Positions 9,345 to 19,445 are shown, numbered from the stretch's first letter. The stretch: 64,000 bases of DNA from an uncultured Bacilli bacterium (GCA_934096105.1 CAKOLH010000001.1:1-64000), one strand, 5' to 3'. Notes: generated by a model not told the origin, from the sequence alone. Made by a program: numbers and translations.

Positions 9345-10808
9345 ATGAAGAAAAATACTTTATTTAAAAATACAATTTATAAATCTATACTTAGCTTGGT
9401 AAATATAGTTATTCCAATAATAATAGGTCCTTATATTGTAAGATTATTAGATGTTAATTTATATGGAACTTATAATAGGGTATTATCTGAGTTTCAGATT
9501 TTTTTAGCATTTGCCTCCTTTGGAGTTTATAATTATGGAGTTAGAGAAATTAGTAGAATTAGGAATGATAAAAAAGCTACTTCTAAACTTTTTAGTAATT
9601 TGTTTTTGATTTCTCTTTTTTCTAATATATTGGTATTAATTATATATTTATTTTATGTAATATTTTCTTCGAGTGGAATAGCAACATCGTTATATATGAT
9701 AATGATAATACAAATAGTTGCTAATGTGTTCTATGTAGAATTTGTTAATGAGGCTTTAGAAAATTATAAATTTATTACTATAAAATCTGTTATTGTTAAA
9801 ATTATTTATTTTATTGCTTTATTATTATTTGTAAGAAAACCTGATGATGTTATTTTATATGCAGTAATAGTTTGTTTAACCATATTATTAAATAATATAA
9901 TTAGTTTTATATATTCAAAGAAAAAAATTAAATTTGATTTTTCGGGATTTAAACTTAAAAAATATATTAAGCCTTTAATAGCAGTTCTAATTATTTCTAA
10001 TCTTGATTTACTATATAGTCAGCTCGACAAGGTTATGCTTGGAAAATATGTTAATGATGTTTCTGTTACACTATATTATATTCCTTATTATGTTGTCTCT
10101 ACATTAGCTTCTATTCCTTATTCTATAATATTTGTATCAATTCCTAGAATGTCATATATTTTAAGAAATGAAGGTAAGGAAAAGTATGAAGAAAAATTAA
10201 ATAATTCTATTTCTTCGTTATTATTTATAATAGTCCCAATGTGTTTTGGTATATTTGTTCTTGCTAAAGAAATTATTGCATTATATGCAGGAGAAAAATA
10301 TGTTGCAGCTGTTATTCCCCTTATGATTGCAAGTATGGTTAGAATATTTGTTAGCTTAGAATCAGTTATGAATAATTTAGTTATGTATCCAAATGATAGG
10401 GAGGATAGAATATTAAAAATTTCACTTAGCTGTGGAGTGTTGAATTTGATTATGAATTATTTATTAGTCTTTTTTGATATTTTGAATCCTTCAACCGCAA
10501 TGATAACCACTGGTGTTTCAGAAATTATTGTGTTTATTTGTCATTATGTTTATGCAAGAAAAAAAATGAATTTAAATGTAAAAATATTTACAAAAAGGAA
10601 TTTACTTTATTTGATAATAAGTGTACTTTTTATACCACTTTCATTAATAATCAGAACTTTTAATTTGAGCTTTGTTGTAAATCTTTGCTTGATTGTGGTC
10701 GCTTGTATCATTTTATATTTTGGCGTTTTGTTATTGACAAAAGATAATAATTTAATATTTATTTTAAGTAAGTTTAAATTTAAGATTGGAAATGGTGATA
10801 AAAAATGA
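9345..10808 (+). CDS. Second Wzx-type polysaccharide flippase
   Basis: A polytopic MOP-family exporter of 487 residues. The start is set at ATG 9345; upstream in-frame TTG/GTG codons lie too near the promoter. Typical features are the N-terminal NTIYKSILSLVNIVIPIIIGPYIVRLL, a Tyr-Gly pair in VNLYGTYNRVLSEFQ, and VGVYNYGVREISRIR-like sequence at about residues 55-75. It would flip a lipid-linked oligosaccharide. Its best match by eye is to O-antigen/capsule flippases and it differs clearly from the gene at 2321. ATGA overlap with the sulfotransferase gene suggests the exported unit may be sulfated. Confidence 0.85.
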   Translation: MKKNTLFKNTIYKSILSLVNIVIPIIIGPYIVRLLDVNLYGTYNRVLSEFQIFLAFASFGVYNYGVREISRIRNDKKATSKLFSNLFLISLFSNILVLIIYLFYVIFSSSGIATSLYMIMIIQIVANVFYVEFVNEALENYKFITIKSVIVKIIYFIALLLFVRKPDDVILYAVIVCLTILLNNIISFIYSKKKIKFDFSGFKLKKYIKPLIAVLIISNLDLLYSQLDKVMLGKYVNDVSVTLYYIPYYVVSTLASIPYSIIFVSIPRMSYILRNEGKEKYEEKLNNSISSLLFIIVPMCFGIFVLAKEIIALYAGEKYVAAVIPLMIASMVRIFVSLESVMNNLVMYPNDREDRILKISLSCGVLNLIMNYLLVFFDILNPSTAMITTGVSEIIVFICHYVYARKKMNLNVKIFTKRNLLYLIISVLFIPLSLIIRTFNLSFVVNLCLIVVACIILYFGVLLLTKDNNLIFILSKFKFKIGNGDKK

Positions 10809-11860
10809 AAAGAATTATAGTTCCTACTGGCTATATGGGAAGTGGAAGTTCTGCTATTACAGATTTAATTGCAGAGTTTAAGGATTGTCAAAATGAATAT
10901 AAGAGTTATGAATATGTATTATTGCATTGTCCAAATGGACTTTTTGATTTAGAAGATAAATTATTAATAGGCAATAATGCAATTAGAAGTGATGAGGCTA
11001 TAAGAAGTTTTGAACTACAAATGAAGAAATTATATGATAAAAAATATTGGTGGGTAGGAAATTATAAAAAAATTATTAGTCCTAATTTTATGAAAATAAC
11101 TGATAATTTTATAAAAAATATTCAACAATTTAATTATTCTGGATATTGGTATATGCATGAAGAAGTTAATGCTAAAATGTTTGTTAAATTATTGATTAGA
11201 AAACCATTAAAAATGCTCACTTTGAATAAGGTTAGATTTAATAAAGTACTTAAATATTCCGATGGAATGAGAATTTCATATATTAAAGATGAAGAATTTT
11301 ATAAGTATTCAAATGAATATATATATAAGATAATTAAAGAAATAGCTAAGGGTAAAGAAAATATTATATTAGATCAATTTCTATTACCATTTAATTTATT
11401 TAGAGTAGATAATTATTTTGATGATAAATTAAGAGTAATAGTAGTTGAAAGAGATCCTAGAGATGTATTTATTATTAATAAGTATATATGGCAAGAAAGA
11501 CAATTATGTGTACCTTTTCCATTAGAAGTGAATGAATTTTGTGACTTTTATAAAAAAATGCGTGAGAGTGAAAAAAAATGTAATTCAAATAAGGTGTATA
11601 GAGTAAAGTTTGAAGATTTGATTTATGATTATGAAAATAAAGTAAAAGAAATAACAAAATTTTTAGGTTTTACTGAGAAAGATCATGTAAATAAAAAATC
11701 AAGATTTAATCCCGATATATCAATTAAAAACACACAATTATTTAGAAAAAAAGAGTATCTGGATGAGAGTAAAGTTATTGAAGAAAAATTGAAAGATTAT
11801 TTATATGATTTTCCATATGAAATAAATAATGATGTAAAGGAAACTGTTGAATTTGAATAG
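10805..11860 (+). CDS. Sulfotransferase-like P-loop protein
   Basis: The 351-residue protein begins with a strand and the glycine-rich loop GYMGSGSSAITDL (residues 9-21), which suits the 5'-phosphosulfate loop of sulfotransferases. Near residues 214-225 it has VVERDPRDVFI, the 3'-phosphate-binding motif of PAPS-dependent enzymes. A late KVYRVKFEDLIYDYE resembles the family's third conserved block. Predicted role: transfer of sulfate from PAPS to a sugar in the cytoplasm. No PAPS-synthesis genes are in the window, so sulfation is inferred. It overlaps the flippase by ATGA and is followed 11 bp later by a glycosyltransferase. Confidence 0.72.
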   Translation: MKRIIVPTGYMGSGSSAITDLIAEFKDCQNEYKSYEYVLLHCPNGLFDLEDKLLIGNNAIRSDEAIRSFELQMKKLYDKKYWWVGNYKKIISPNFMKITDNFIKNIQQFNYSGYWYMHEEVNAKMFVKLLIRKPLKMLTLNKVRFNKVLKYSDGMRISYIKDEEFYKYSNEYIYKIIKEIAKGKENIILDQFLLPFNLFRVDNYFDDKLRVIVVERDPRDVFIINKYIWQERQLCVPFPLEVNEFCDFYKKMRESEKKCNSNKVYRVKFEDLIYDYENKVKEITKFLGFTEKDHVNKKSRFNPDISIKNTQLFRKKEYLDESKVIEEKLKDYLYDFPYEINNDVKETVEFE

Positions 11861-11871
11861 GATGTAAAAAA

Positions 11872-12978
11872 ATGAAAAAGAAAAAGATATTATTTATAAT
11901 TTGGTCATTTACTTACGGAGGCGGTGCTGAAAGAGTACTTGCTAATATAGTAAATAATTTAGATAAAAATAAGTATGATATTGATATTATTGAGTATTGG
12001 CATGCTAATATTAATAATGAAGAAATTAATGATAATGTAACTTTACTTAACCCTATAATTGATGCTGATAATGATAGCATTTTAAAAAAAGTCTTATATA
12101 AGATTTTGTTATATGTTTTTCCTTATTATTTAAGAAAAAAATATATAAAGAATGATTATGATATACAAATATCTTTTAATTATTTAATTCCTACATTTTT
12201 ACTTGATAAAAAGTGTAAAACTTACGCTTGGGTTCATGGGGATGTTTATGATTTGAATAATGATAAATTAAATTATATTGCTCAAAAGAGAAGTTTTAAA
12301 AATGTAAATAAAATTGTAGCAATTTCTAATAATACAAAGAAATCACTATTAGAGGTTTTTCCTGAATATAAGAATAAAATTGTTCTTATTAATAATGGAT
12401 TTAATATGCAAAGTATAATAGATAAATCTACAAGTTTTGAAGTAAAAAACAAGAAGAAAACAATTTTATTTATCAATAGATTTGATAACAATAAAAATCC
12501 TTTATTTGCAATTGAAGTTGCTAAGAAACTTGTTGATGCCGGATATGATTTTAAAATGCAATTTATTGGAAAGGGCGATTTGTTAGAACAAATGGATACG
12601 AGAATTTCTGAATTAAAGATTGAAAAATATATTGATATACTTGGATATCAGAAAAATCCATATCCATATATTAAAAATGCACATATAGTGATAGGCTGCT
12701 CTTATAGCGAAGGCTTTCCTACAATATTTGTGGAAGCCATTACTTTAGGTGTACCATTTGTTTCTACAAATGTTGGCGGAGCACTAGAAATATCTAATAA
12801 TGAGCAATGTGGATTTGTAGCTAATAATATTGAAGAATTTGTAAGTAAAATAGAATTATTGATGGATGATACTAAATTGTATAATAAATTTAGCAAAGAG
12901 GCTATTAATTATTCAAAGAATTTTTCTATCGAAAACCAAATAAAAAATATTGAAAAAATGATTGGAGATGAAAAATAA
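11872..12978 (+). CDS. Glycosyltransferase family 4
   Basis: A 368-residue GT-B enzyme. The N-terminal domain opens with the acceptor-side motif FTYGGGAERVLANIV. The C-terminal domain has ILFINRFDNNKNP, GYQKNPYPYIKNA and the donor-site CSYSEGFPTIFVEAITLGVP (E-x7-E). It is a cytoplasmic retaining transferase; the sugars cannot be predicted. It overlaps the next gene in the form TAATG, so coupled translation is expected. Confidence 0.88.
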   Translation: MKKKKILFIIWSFTYGGGAERVLANIVNNLDKNKYDIDIIEYWHANINNEEINDNVTLLNPIIDADNDSILKKVLYKILLYVFPYYLRKKYIKNDYDIQISFNYLIPTFLLDKKCKTYAWVHGDVYDLNNDKLNYIAQKRSFKNVNKIVAISNNTKKSLLEVFPEYKNKIVLINNGFNMQSIIDKSTSFEVKNKKKTILFINRFDNNKNPLFAIEVAKKLVDAGYDFKMQFIGKGDLLEQMDTRISELKIEKYIDILGYQKNPYPYIKNAHIVIGCSYSEGFPTIFVEAITLGVPFVSTNVGGALEISNNEQCGFVANNIEEFVSKIELLMDDTKLYNKFSKEAINYSKNFSIENQIKNIEKMIGDEK

Positions 12979-13940
12979 TGGTAAAATATAGTGTTAGTGT
13001 AATAGTTCCAGTTTATGGTGTGGAAAAATATATTGATAAATGTTTAAAAAGTTTAGTCTCACAAACACTTAAAGATATTGAAATAATAGTTGTTAATGAT
13101 GGATCAAAGGATAATAGTCAAAAAATTATTGATGATTATGTTAAGAAATATAAAAATATAAAATCATATATAACAGAAAATGGTGGACAAGGTTCTGCAA
13201 GAAATTACGGATTATCAAAGGCTAACGGAAAGTATATTGGTTATGTTGATTCGGATGACTTTGTTGAGCCACAAATGTTTGAAAAGCTATATAAAAAAGC
13301 TGTAGATGATGACTTGGATATAGTTATATGTGGAAATTATAATGTTAGTGAAGATTATAAAAATAAAAAAATAGATTTAGAGCATATTAATTATGAAGAT
13401 AATAAGATTAATGCTTTGTTGGGAAAAAAAGCAGTATGGAATAAAATATATAAAAAATCTATTCTTGATGGCTTAACTTTTAGAAGCAAGGTATGGTATG
13501 AAGATTTTGATTTTTCTATTAATGTAATATGTAAGGCAAATAATATTGGGTATGTAAATGAACCTTTGTATGATTATTTAATAAGAGAGGGGTCAACGAT
13601 GAATAATTCTAATGTTTTAAGAAATCTTGAAATTTTAGAAGCTTTTGATAGTATATTAAGAAGCCCAATATATGAAAATAATAAGGAAATTATAGAGTTT
13701 TTGGCTATCGATCATATATATATATCCGCTATTGTTAGAATAATTAGATCTGAAGCAGATAAAAAGATAAAATTAGAAACTATTGATAAGTTACTATGTT
13801 ATATGAATGATAATTTTCCAAATTTTAAAAGTAATAGTTACTTGTCACAATTAGATAAAAATAGAAAAATTATATATAAATTGTTATTAAAAAAGCAGTA
13901 TGGTATTATTAATTTTATATTTAAAATAAAAAAGAGTTAA
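12978..13940 (+). CDS. Glycosyltransferase family 2
   Basis: A 320-residue GT-A enzyme with the standard family start SVIVPVYGVEKYIDKCLKSL, the first Asp in VVNDGSKDNS, and the metal-binding DSDDFVEP. A later WYEDFDF supplies the ED pair typical of bacterial GT2 polysaccharide enzymes. It probably adds one sugar to the lipid-linked repeat unit on the cytoplasmic face. The C-terminus is basic and soluble. It follows the GT4 gene with 1-bp overlap and precedes the polymerase fusion by 17 bp. Confidence 0.9.
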   Translation: MVKYSVSVIVPVYGVEKYIDKCLKSLVSQTLKDIEIIVVNDGSKDNSQKIIDDYVKKYKNIKSYITENGGQGSARNYGLSKANGKYIGYVDSDDFVEPQMFEKLYKKAVDDDLDIVICGNYNVSEDYKNKKIDLEHINYEDNKINALLGKKAVWNKIYKKSILDGLTFRSKVWYEDFDFSINVICKANNIGYVNEPLYDYLIREGSTMNNSNVLRNLEILEAFDSILRSPIYENNKEIIEFLAIDHIYISAIVRIIRSEADKKIKLETIDKLLCYMNDNFPNFKSNSYLSQLDKNRKIIYKLLLKKQYGIINFIFKIKKS

Positions 13941-13957
13941 TGTTAGGGATGATATAA

Positions 13958-16660
13958 ATGAAAAAGAAAAATTATGATAAATATATTTTATTACTTAGTT
14001 TTTTACTTCCGTTCATGGATATTTATCGTTCAACAGTAGGTAACAAATTTCAATTATTTGGTTTTTCTTTTGTTGAATTATTTAATTTTTTATTTACTTT
14101 TATTTTGCTTATTTTGCTGTTTTTAAAAAGTAAGCAGGATAACAAAAAAATATTTTCTAAAAAAACAATTCCAATAATAATTGTTTATGGAATATATATC
14201 CTTCTGCATATTCTGCATATTTTATCTTTTAAAGGCTTTATATATATTAACGAAAATATATCAATGATTGTAGAACTATATTATATTATTAGGGCTTATA
14301 TTTTACCTTTGATTGTTTTGTTTATATATATGAAATCTGATCTTAAAACGATAGATATAATGGATACTTTATCAAAAATTAGTTTAATATTTAGTTTAAT
14401 AATAGTTATTAGTAATGTTTTTAATTTTTCATATGTTGGATATTCTTCTAACTATGAAGGAAATGTTACTATAATAGGTAATATATTTAGCTGGTTCAAT
14501 GGTATTAAGATTAATGATGTTGATTTATATACGTCAAAAGGATTATTTTATTCAACTAATCAACTTTCTGCTATATTAGGATCTTTGCTTTTTATATCTG
14601 CTTTTTATACATTATTAAAAAACGATTGTAAATATTATTTATCATTTTTAATAAAATTAATTGCAGCATTAATGTTATCTACAAAGACAGCCTTCTTTGC
14701 TATTACTTTCTCTGTTTTATCGATATTTGCTTATGCGATGATAGAGTATATTTTTCATAAGAAAAAAGTATTAAAAATAAGATGTTTGTTCTTTGTATTA
14801 GAATTTTGTTTTATATTATTTCTTTTTAGTTATTCACCTGTAAAATATAAAATGCAGGGATATATAACTAATATAAATAATAATACGGATAATGATGTGT
14901 CTTCAGTGAATTCAGAATGTGATTATTTGATAGATGAGTTAAGTGATAAATATAATTTATCTCTAGATGCTATATTAAAAAAAGAAGATATTGATAATAG
15001 TGAAAAAGAGTATTTATCACTATGTATTGAAAAATGTCCTCAAAAGTTTAGTGTTCCTGAGACATACGTTGAGTTTTATCCGGTTAAAGAGAACTTTGAT
15101 TTTTGGTTTGATGCAATTAAACAAGATACTTCTTTTTTAACTAATTATAGAGGATTTAAAATGAGTATGTATGAGGATATATTAAATAAGCATGATGACA
15201 AAATAGATAAATGGTTAGGAATAGGGTACTCTTCTAATTTCCCATATCTAGAGAGAGATTTTATTGGACAAGAAGTTTGGCTTGGAAAAATTGGTATGTT
15301 TTTGGTTACGATACCATTTGTTGCTATTTTTACATTTAGTTTAGTTTTATTACTTATACATTTTAAGAAAAAAATTAATATATTTACTTGTTCATTTTTA
15401 CTTGCTTCTGCTTATATGATTTTATCTTCTGTATTGGCAGGTCATGTTTTTGGAATGTTTCTTACTACTAGTATTTTGTCTTTATTGTTAGTTGGTCTAT
15501 ATAATGAAGTAAAACAAAATCAAATAAATATTAAAGATAATAAAATAAGTTTTTTGTTATTACATCTGGGTTATGGTGGCATAGAAAGTGCTACGATTAA
15601 TACTGCGAATAGCTTATGTGATGAGTATGATATTGAGATTATGTCTTTTTATAAATTAAATAAGACACAAGCTAATAAGCTTAATGATAAAATTAATGTT
15701 AAATATTTATATAATGGTGGTCCAAATAAAGAAGAATTCTTGAATGCATTTCATAATCATAAAGTATTTAGTATATTAAAAGAGGGGATAAAATCTGCTA
15801 GTATATTAACCAAAAAGAAAATCAGAGTAATTAACTATATAAAAAATTGTGATAGTAAATATATGGTTTCTACTAGATATGATTTTAGTGTTTTGCTTAG
15901 TAAATATGGTAACGATAATTCAGTTAAGATAGCGCAAGAACATCATTATCATAATAATAATAATAAATATATTAACGTATTAAAAAATAAATATTATAAT
16001 ATAGATTATCTATTTGCTCTTACTAAGACTTTAGAAGATGATTATAAAAAGTTTTTAATTAAGAATAAACATACTAAGGTGATTTTAGTACCTAATATGT
16101 TATATTATATACCAAGTAAACAAAGTAAACTAGATAAAAAGAATATTATAACTATAAGCAGATTAGATTATGGTAAAAGAAATGATGATATTATTAAAGC
16201 TTTTTCTAAAATAAAAGAAAAAGATTGGAAATTATATATCATTGGTGATGGTAAAGAATTTAATAATCTTAATAAGTTAATTAATGATTTGAATATGAAT
16301 GAGAGAATTATACTAACTGGTTATAAAAATAAAGAAGAAATTGAAGAATATATGTTAAGGTCTAGTTTATTTTTAATGGCTTCCGAAACTGAAGGTCTTC
16401 CAATGGTACTTTTAGAGGCTATGAGTTATGGTATACCTTGTATAGCTTATGAAGTTGCTAGTGGAGTTAATGATATAATTGATAATAATGAAAATGGTTA
16501 TATTATAAAAAATAGAAATGAAGATGAATATATAGAAAAAATCGAAAAAGTAATTAATGATTCTAAACTAAGAAATGAATTAGGAATAGAGGCTAAAAAC
16601 AAAGCAAATGAATTTTCTAAAGAAAAAATAGTTAATATTTGGAAAAAAATTTTAAAATAA
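13958..16660 (+). CDS. O-antigen polymerase/ligase-like membrane domain fused to GT4 glycosyltransferase
   Basis: At 900 residues this is about twice the length of either family. Residues 1-510 contain ten or more hydrophobic segments and a large extracytoplasmic loop at roughly residues 300-430. Within it TSKGLFYSTNQLSAILG and the GIGYSSNFPY region resemble Wzy/WaaL-type proteins. From about residue 527 (KISFLLLHLGYGGIES) to the end is a full GT-B glycosyltransferase, including ITISRLDYGKRNDD and SETEGLPMVLLEAMSYGIP. I see no stop or frame change between the halves. Coupling polymerisation with a cytoplasmic transferase in one chain is unusual. The acceptor and linkage are unknown. Confidence 0.8.
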   Translation: MKKKNYDKYILLLSFLLPFMDIYRSTVGNKFQLFGFSFVELFNFLFTFILLILLFLKSKQDNKKIFSKKTIPIIIVYGIYILLHILHILSFKGFIYINENISMIVELYYIIRAYILPLIVLFIYMKSDLKTIDIMDTLSKISLIFSLIIVISNVFNFSYVGYSSNYEGNVTIIGNIFSWFNGIKINDVDLYTSKGLFYSTNQLSAILGSLLFISAFYTLLKNDCKYYLSFLIKLIAALMLSTKTAFFAITFSVLSIFAYAMIEYIFHKKKVLKIRCLFFVLEFCFILFLFSYSPVKYKMQGYITNINNNTDNDVSSVNSECDYLIDELSDKYNLSLDAILKKEDIDNSEKEYLSLCIEKCPQKFSVPETYVEFYPVKENFDFWFDAIKQDTSFLTNYRGFKMSMYEDILNKHDDKIDKWLGIGYSSNFPYLERDFIGQEVWLGKIGMFLVTIPFVAIFTFSLVLLLIHFKKKINIFTCSFLLASAYMILSSVLAGHVFGMFLTTSILSLLLVGLYNEVKQNQINIKDNKISFLLLHLGYGGIESATINTANSLCDEYDIEIMSFYKLNKTQANKLNDKINVKYLYNGGPNKEEFLNAFHNHKVFSILKEGIKSASILTKKKIRVINYIKNCDSKYMVSTRYDFSVLLSKYGNDNSVKIAQEHHYHNNNNKYINVLKNKYYNIDYLFALTKTLEDDYKKFLIKNKHTKVILVPNMLYYIPSKQSKLDKKNIITISRLDYGKRNDDIIKAFSKIKEKDWKLYIIGDGKEFNNLNKLINDLNMNERIILTGYKNKEEIEEYMLRSSLFLMASETEGLPMVLLEAMSYGIPCIAYEVASGVNDIIDNNENGYIIKNRNEDEYIEKIEKVINDSKLRNELGIEAKNKANEFSKEKIVNIWKKILK

Positions 16661-16719
16661 TATTAAAAAAAATATATAATAATGGTATACTATTGTTATA
16701 GGAACTAAGAGGTGAATAG

Positions 16720-17430
16720 ATGAGAAAACTATTTGATAAATTATATAAAAAGAGTGCAAAATCTTTTTATGAAATTTTAAGTGATAATTTAAAAAATAAT
16801 AAGAAAACATTTGTTGTTACCGCTAATCCTGAAACATTTATGATTAGTGAAAAAAATGAAGATGTAAGAAAAATGTTATTAGATAAAGAAACGATTATGG
16901 TACCAGATGGTATAGGTGTATTGAAGGCTGGTAAAAAGATTGGGTATAACATTGAAGAGAGAATTACTGGAATAGATATTGCAAATGAATTATTAAAGTT
17001 TGGTAATGAACAAAAAAAGAGTATTTATTTATTTGGTTCTAAGCAAGAAGTTATTGATTCAATGAAAATAGTTATTAAAGAACAATATCCTAATTTAAAA
17101 TTAGTTGGTACTTCTAATGGGTATGTTACTGATAAAGATAAGGTATTTGATGAAATTGTAAAGCTTGAGCCTGATATAGTTCTTGTAGCACTTGGTATTC
17201 CACTTCAAGAAATGTTAATATATAAACATTTAAATAGATTTAAAAAAGGTATCTTTGTTGGTGTTGGTGGCTCTTTTGATGTAATGAGTGGCATGAAAAA
17301 AAGAGCACCTAAAATATTTATTAAATTAAATCTAGAATGGTTATATAGAATTATGAAGGAGCCAAAAAGATTAAAAAGATTTTATGATAGCAACGTTAAG
17401 TTTTTATTTAGAATAAAAAAGTATAGGTGA
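16720..17430 (+). CDS. tagA: WecG/TagA/CpsF family glycosyltransferase (GT26)
   Basis: The 236-residue protein has the GT26 landmarks: VTANPETFMIS, PDGIGVLKAGK with the catalytic-type Asp, ERITGIDIANELL, IYLFGSKQEV and a C-terminal GVGGSFDVMSGMKKRAPKIF. TagA adds ManNAc from UDP-ManNAc to undecaprenyl-PP-GlcNAc at the membrane surface. Both the UDP-ManNAc source (20157) and the GlcNAc-1-P transferase (22358) are present in the locus, which supports that role here. The basic C-terminal tail agrees with peripheral membrane binding. The ribosome site AAGAGGTGA precedes ATG 16720. Confidence 0.85.
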   Translation: MRKLFDKLYKKSAKSFYEILSDNLKNNKKTFVVTANPETFMISEKNEDVRKMLLDKETIMVPDGIGVLKAGKKIGYNIEERITGIDIANELLKFGNEQKKSIYLFGSKQEVIDSMKIVIKEQYPNLKLVGTSNGYVTDKDKVFDEIVKLEPDIVLVALGIPLQEMLIYKHLNRFKKGIFVGVGGSFDVMSGMKKRAPKIFIKLNLEWLYRIMKEPKRLKRFYDSNVKFLFRIKKYR

Positions 17431-17437
17431 GTTAGAT

Positions 17438-18763
17438 ATGCAGAAAAATAAGATAAAGTCTTTGTTTTTAGATAATTGGTGCATTTTGGCTGTGTTAATT
17501 ATATCATTAATATTACATATTTTGGCTTTAAAAGAATTAGGATTTAATTATTCCTTAAATAGTGATGATGCTGATTATATAAAAAGTGGTATAGTATTTT
17601 TACAAACTGGTAAAATAACCATGCATGATGTATTGTCTGCGCAAATAATGCCTGGCATGACATTTTTGATTGCATTTATAGCACTAATATTTGGAGTTGG
17701 CTCAAAGCTTATAATTTCTCTTAAAATATTATGGCTAATTATGGGATTATTAACGGTTTATATTGTTTATAAAACTATTAGACTATATTCTAATCAATAT
17801 ATTGCTGCTATTTCATGCTTGTTTTTTCTTGCTGCTGATTATATTTGGATGGATAATTTAATTCTAACCGAAACACCATATATTTTGTTATTTTCTTTGC
17901 TTATATATCACACATTAAGATTATCTATAAAAGCAAATAAAAAAGATTATATTTTAATAGTGATTTATTATATATTGGCAGTATTTATACGTCCAACTAT
18001 AGGTATATTTCCTATTTTTCTGTTTATTTTCTTAATATTAAAGAAATATAATTTTAAGCTTTTAATTAGACAATGTATAATTGCTGGAATTATTTTATTA
18101 TTATGTTTAATACCTTGGACATATAGAAATTATAAAGTGTTTGATCATTTTATTCCATTAACATATGGTACTGGTAATCCATTACTTTTAGGAACATATC
18201 AGGGAAGTGGTTATCCTACAGATGAAGAATTAGATTATGTGAAAAATGTTGATGAAAAAATGCCTGCTGAAATGAAATATTATTTACATAATCCTAATAA
18301 AAAAGATTATATGACAAAGTATTATTCATTAGAATATGATGGTTTGAAAGCTAAATATAGAATGCACGAATGGTGGAATAAAGATAAGATTTCTATGCTT
18401 AAATCATATTTAATTTATAAGCCATTACAAAACTTTGATAATTACTTTTATTGGGATACTATTATGGGAATAAGTGGTAGTCAATTAAATGTAGTAAGAA
18501 AAATTGAAATAGTATTATTTGTTATTAGTTCAATACTTATTTTTATAAATAAAAAGAGAATTAAAGAGTGGTTGTTTTTAATATTAACATATGGTTCTCA
18601 AATAGCTATATATTCTTATACATTTGCTTTTAGTAGATATGCTATAAGTATGTTCTTTATAAGATATATAATTATTGGTATTGGCATTTTGAGTTTTTAT
18701 GAAATATATAAAAGTAGAAGAGGTAAAAGAAATGAAAGTATTAATGATAATTCCAGCATATAA
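17438..18763 (+). CDS. GT-C type membrane glycosyltransferase (ArnT/PMT-like)
   Basis: A 441-residue protein with 10-11 hydrophobic segments. Right after the first segment there is NYSLNSDDADYI, the extracytoplasmic Asp-containing loop of GT-C enzymes that use polyprenyl-phosphate sugars. TETPYILLF in the middle and YRNYKVF later also suit the ArnT/GT39-like group. It probably transfers a sugar from undecaprenyl-P outside the membrane. The next three genes (a polyprenyl-P transferase, DUF2304 and an SMR-like protein) would make and flip that donor, so these four read as one functional set. Confidence 0.75.
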   Translation: MQKNKIKSLFLDNWCILAVLIISLILHILALKELGFNYSLNSDDADYIKSGIVFLQTGKITMHDVLSAQIMPGMTFLIAFIALIFGVGSKLIISLKILWLIMGLLTVYIVYKTIRLYSNQYIAAISCLFFLAADYIWMDNLILTETPYILLFSLLIYHTLRLSIKANKKDYILIVIYYILAVFIRPTIGIFPIFLFIFLILKKYNFKLLIRQCIIAGIILLLCLIPWTYRNYKVFDHFIPLTYGTGNPLLLGTYQGSGYPTDEELDYVKNVDEKMPAEMKYYLHNPNKKDYMTKYYSLEYDGLKAKYRMHEWWNKDKISMLKSYLIYKPLQNFDNYFYWDTIMGISGSQLNVVRKIEIVLFVISSILIFINKKRIKEWLFLILTYGSQIAIYSYTFAFSRYAISMFFIRYIIIGIGILSFYEIYKSRRGKRNESINDNSSI

Positions 18764-19445
18764 TGAAGAGTTAAACATAGAAAATACAATAAATAAAATA
18801 AAAAAATATAAGAAGAAATCCTCTAATGAAATAGACTATATTATAATTAATGATGGCAGTAAAGATAATACTGGTGAAATATGTTTAAAAAACAATTATA
18901 ATGTTATTAATTTAGTACATAACCTGGGTATTGGTGGTGCCGTACAAACAGGATATAAATATGCACTAAAAAAAGATTATGATATAGCTATTCAATTTGA
19001 TGGTGATGGACAACATGATGAAAATTATATAGATAACTTGGTAGAAGAAATAAAAAATGGAAATAATTTTGTTATTGGTTCTAGATTTGTGAGTGAATTA
19101 AGTAAGTTTAAGTCTACTGGTACTAGAAGAATGGGAATTAAAATATTGTCTTTCTTAATTAAATTATGTACTGGCAAAAAGATATACGATCCCACTAGTG
19201 GATTTAGAGCAGGAGATAAAAAGGTTATTAAATTGTTTGCTGATCACTATCCAACGGAGTATCCTGAACCAGAATCAACGGTAGAACTTATAAGTAAAGG
19301 ATTTAAAGTTAAAGAAATACCTGTTGAAATGCATGAAAGGGAATTTGGTAGTTCTTCAATAAAACCATTAAAGAGTATTTATTATATGTTTAGTGTATCA
19401 ATATCAATAGTAATAGCTAGTGTAAGTGGGGAGATGAAAAAATGA
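18732..19445 (+). CDS. GT2 polyprenyl-phosphate sugar transferase (DPM1-like)
   Basis: The start is placed at ATG 18732 behind GAGGTAAAAGA. A longer in-frame start at 18699 would extend the overlap with the preceding gene and adds no family sequence. The product begins MKVLMIIPAYNEELNIE, has IINDGSKDNT, HNLGIGGAVQTGYKYA and QFDGDGQHDE, all diagnostic of DPM1/ArnC-like GT2 enzymes, and GSRF plus DPTSGFRA downstream. It would make an undecaprenyl-phosphate sugar in the cytoplasm. It overlaps the GT-C gene by 32 bp and the DUF2304 gene by 4 bp. Confidence 0.87.
   Translation: MKVLMIIPAYNEELNIENTINKIKKYKKKSSNEIDYIIINDGSKDNTGEICLKNNYNVINLVHNLGIGGAVQTGYKYALKKDYDIAIQFDGDGQHDENYIDNLVEEIKNGNNFVIGSRFVSELSKFKSTGTRRMGIKILSFLIKLCTGKKIYDPTSGFRAGDKKVIKLFADHYPTEYPEPESTVELISKGFKVKEIPVEMHEREFGSSSIKPLKSIYYMFSVSISIVIASVSGEMKK

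Noticed and set aside
11475..11657. Long minus-strand open frames inside the glycan genes, and similar frames elsewhere
   Set aside because: They lie opposite well-supported genes, lack ribosome sites and reflect low stop frequency in AT-rich complement sequence.
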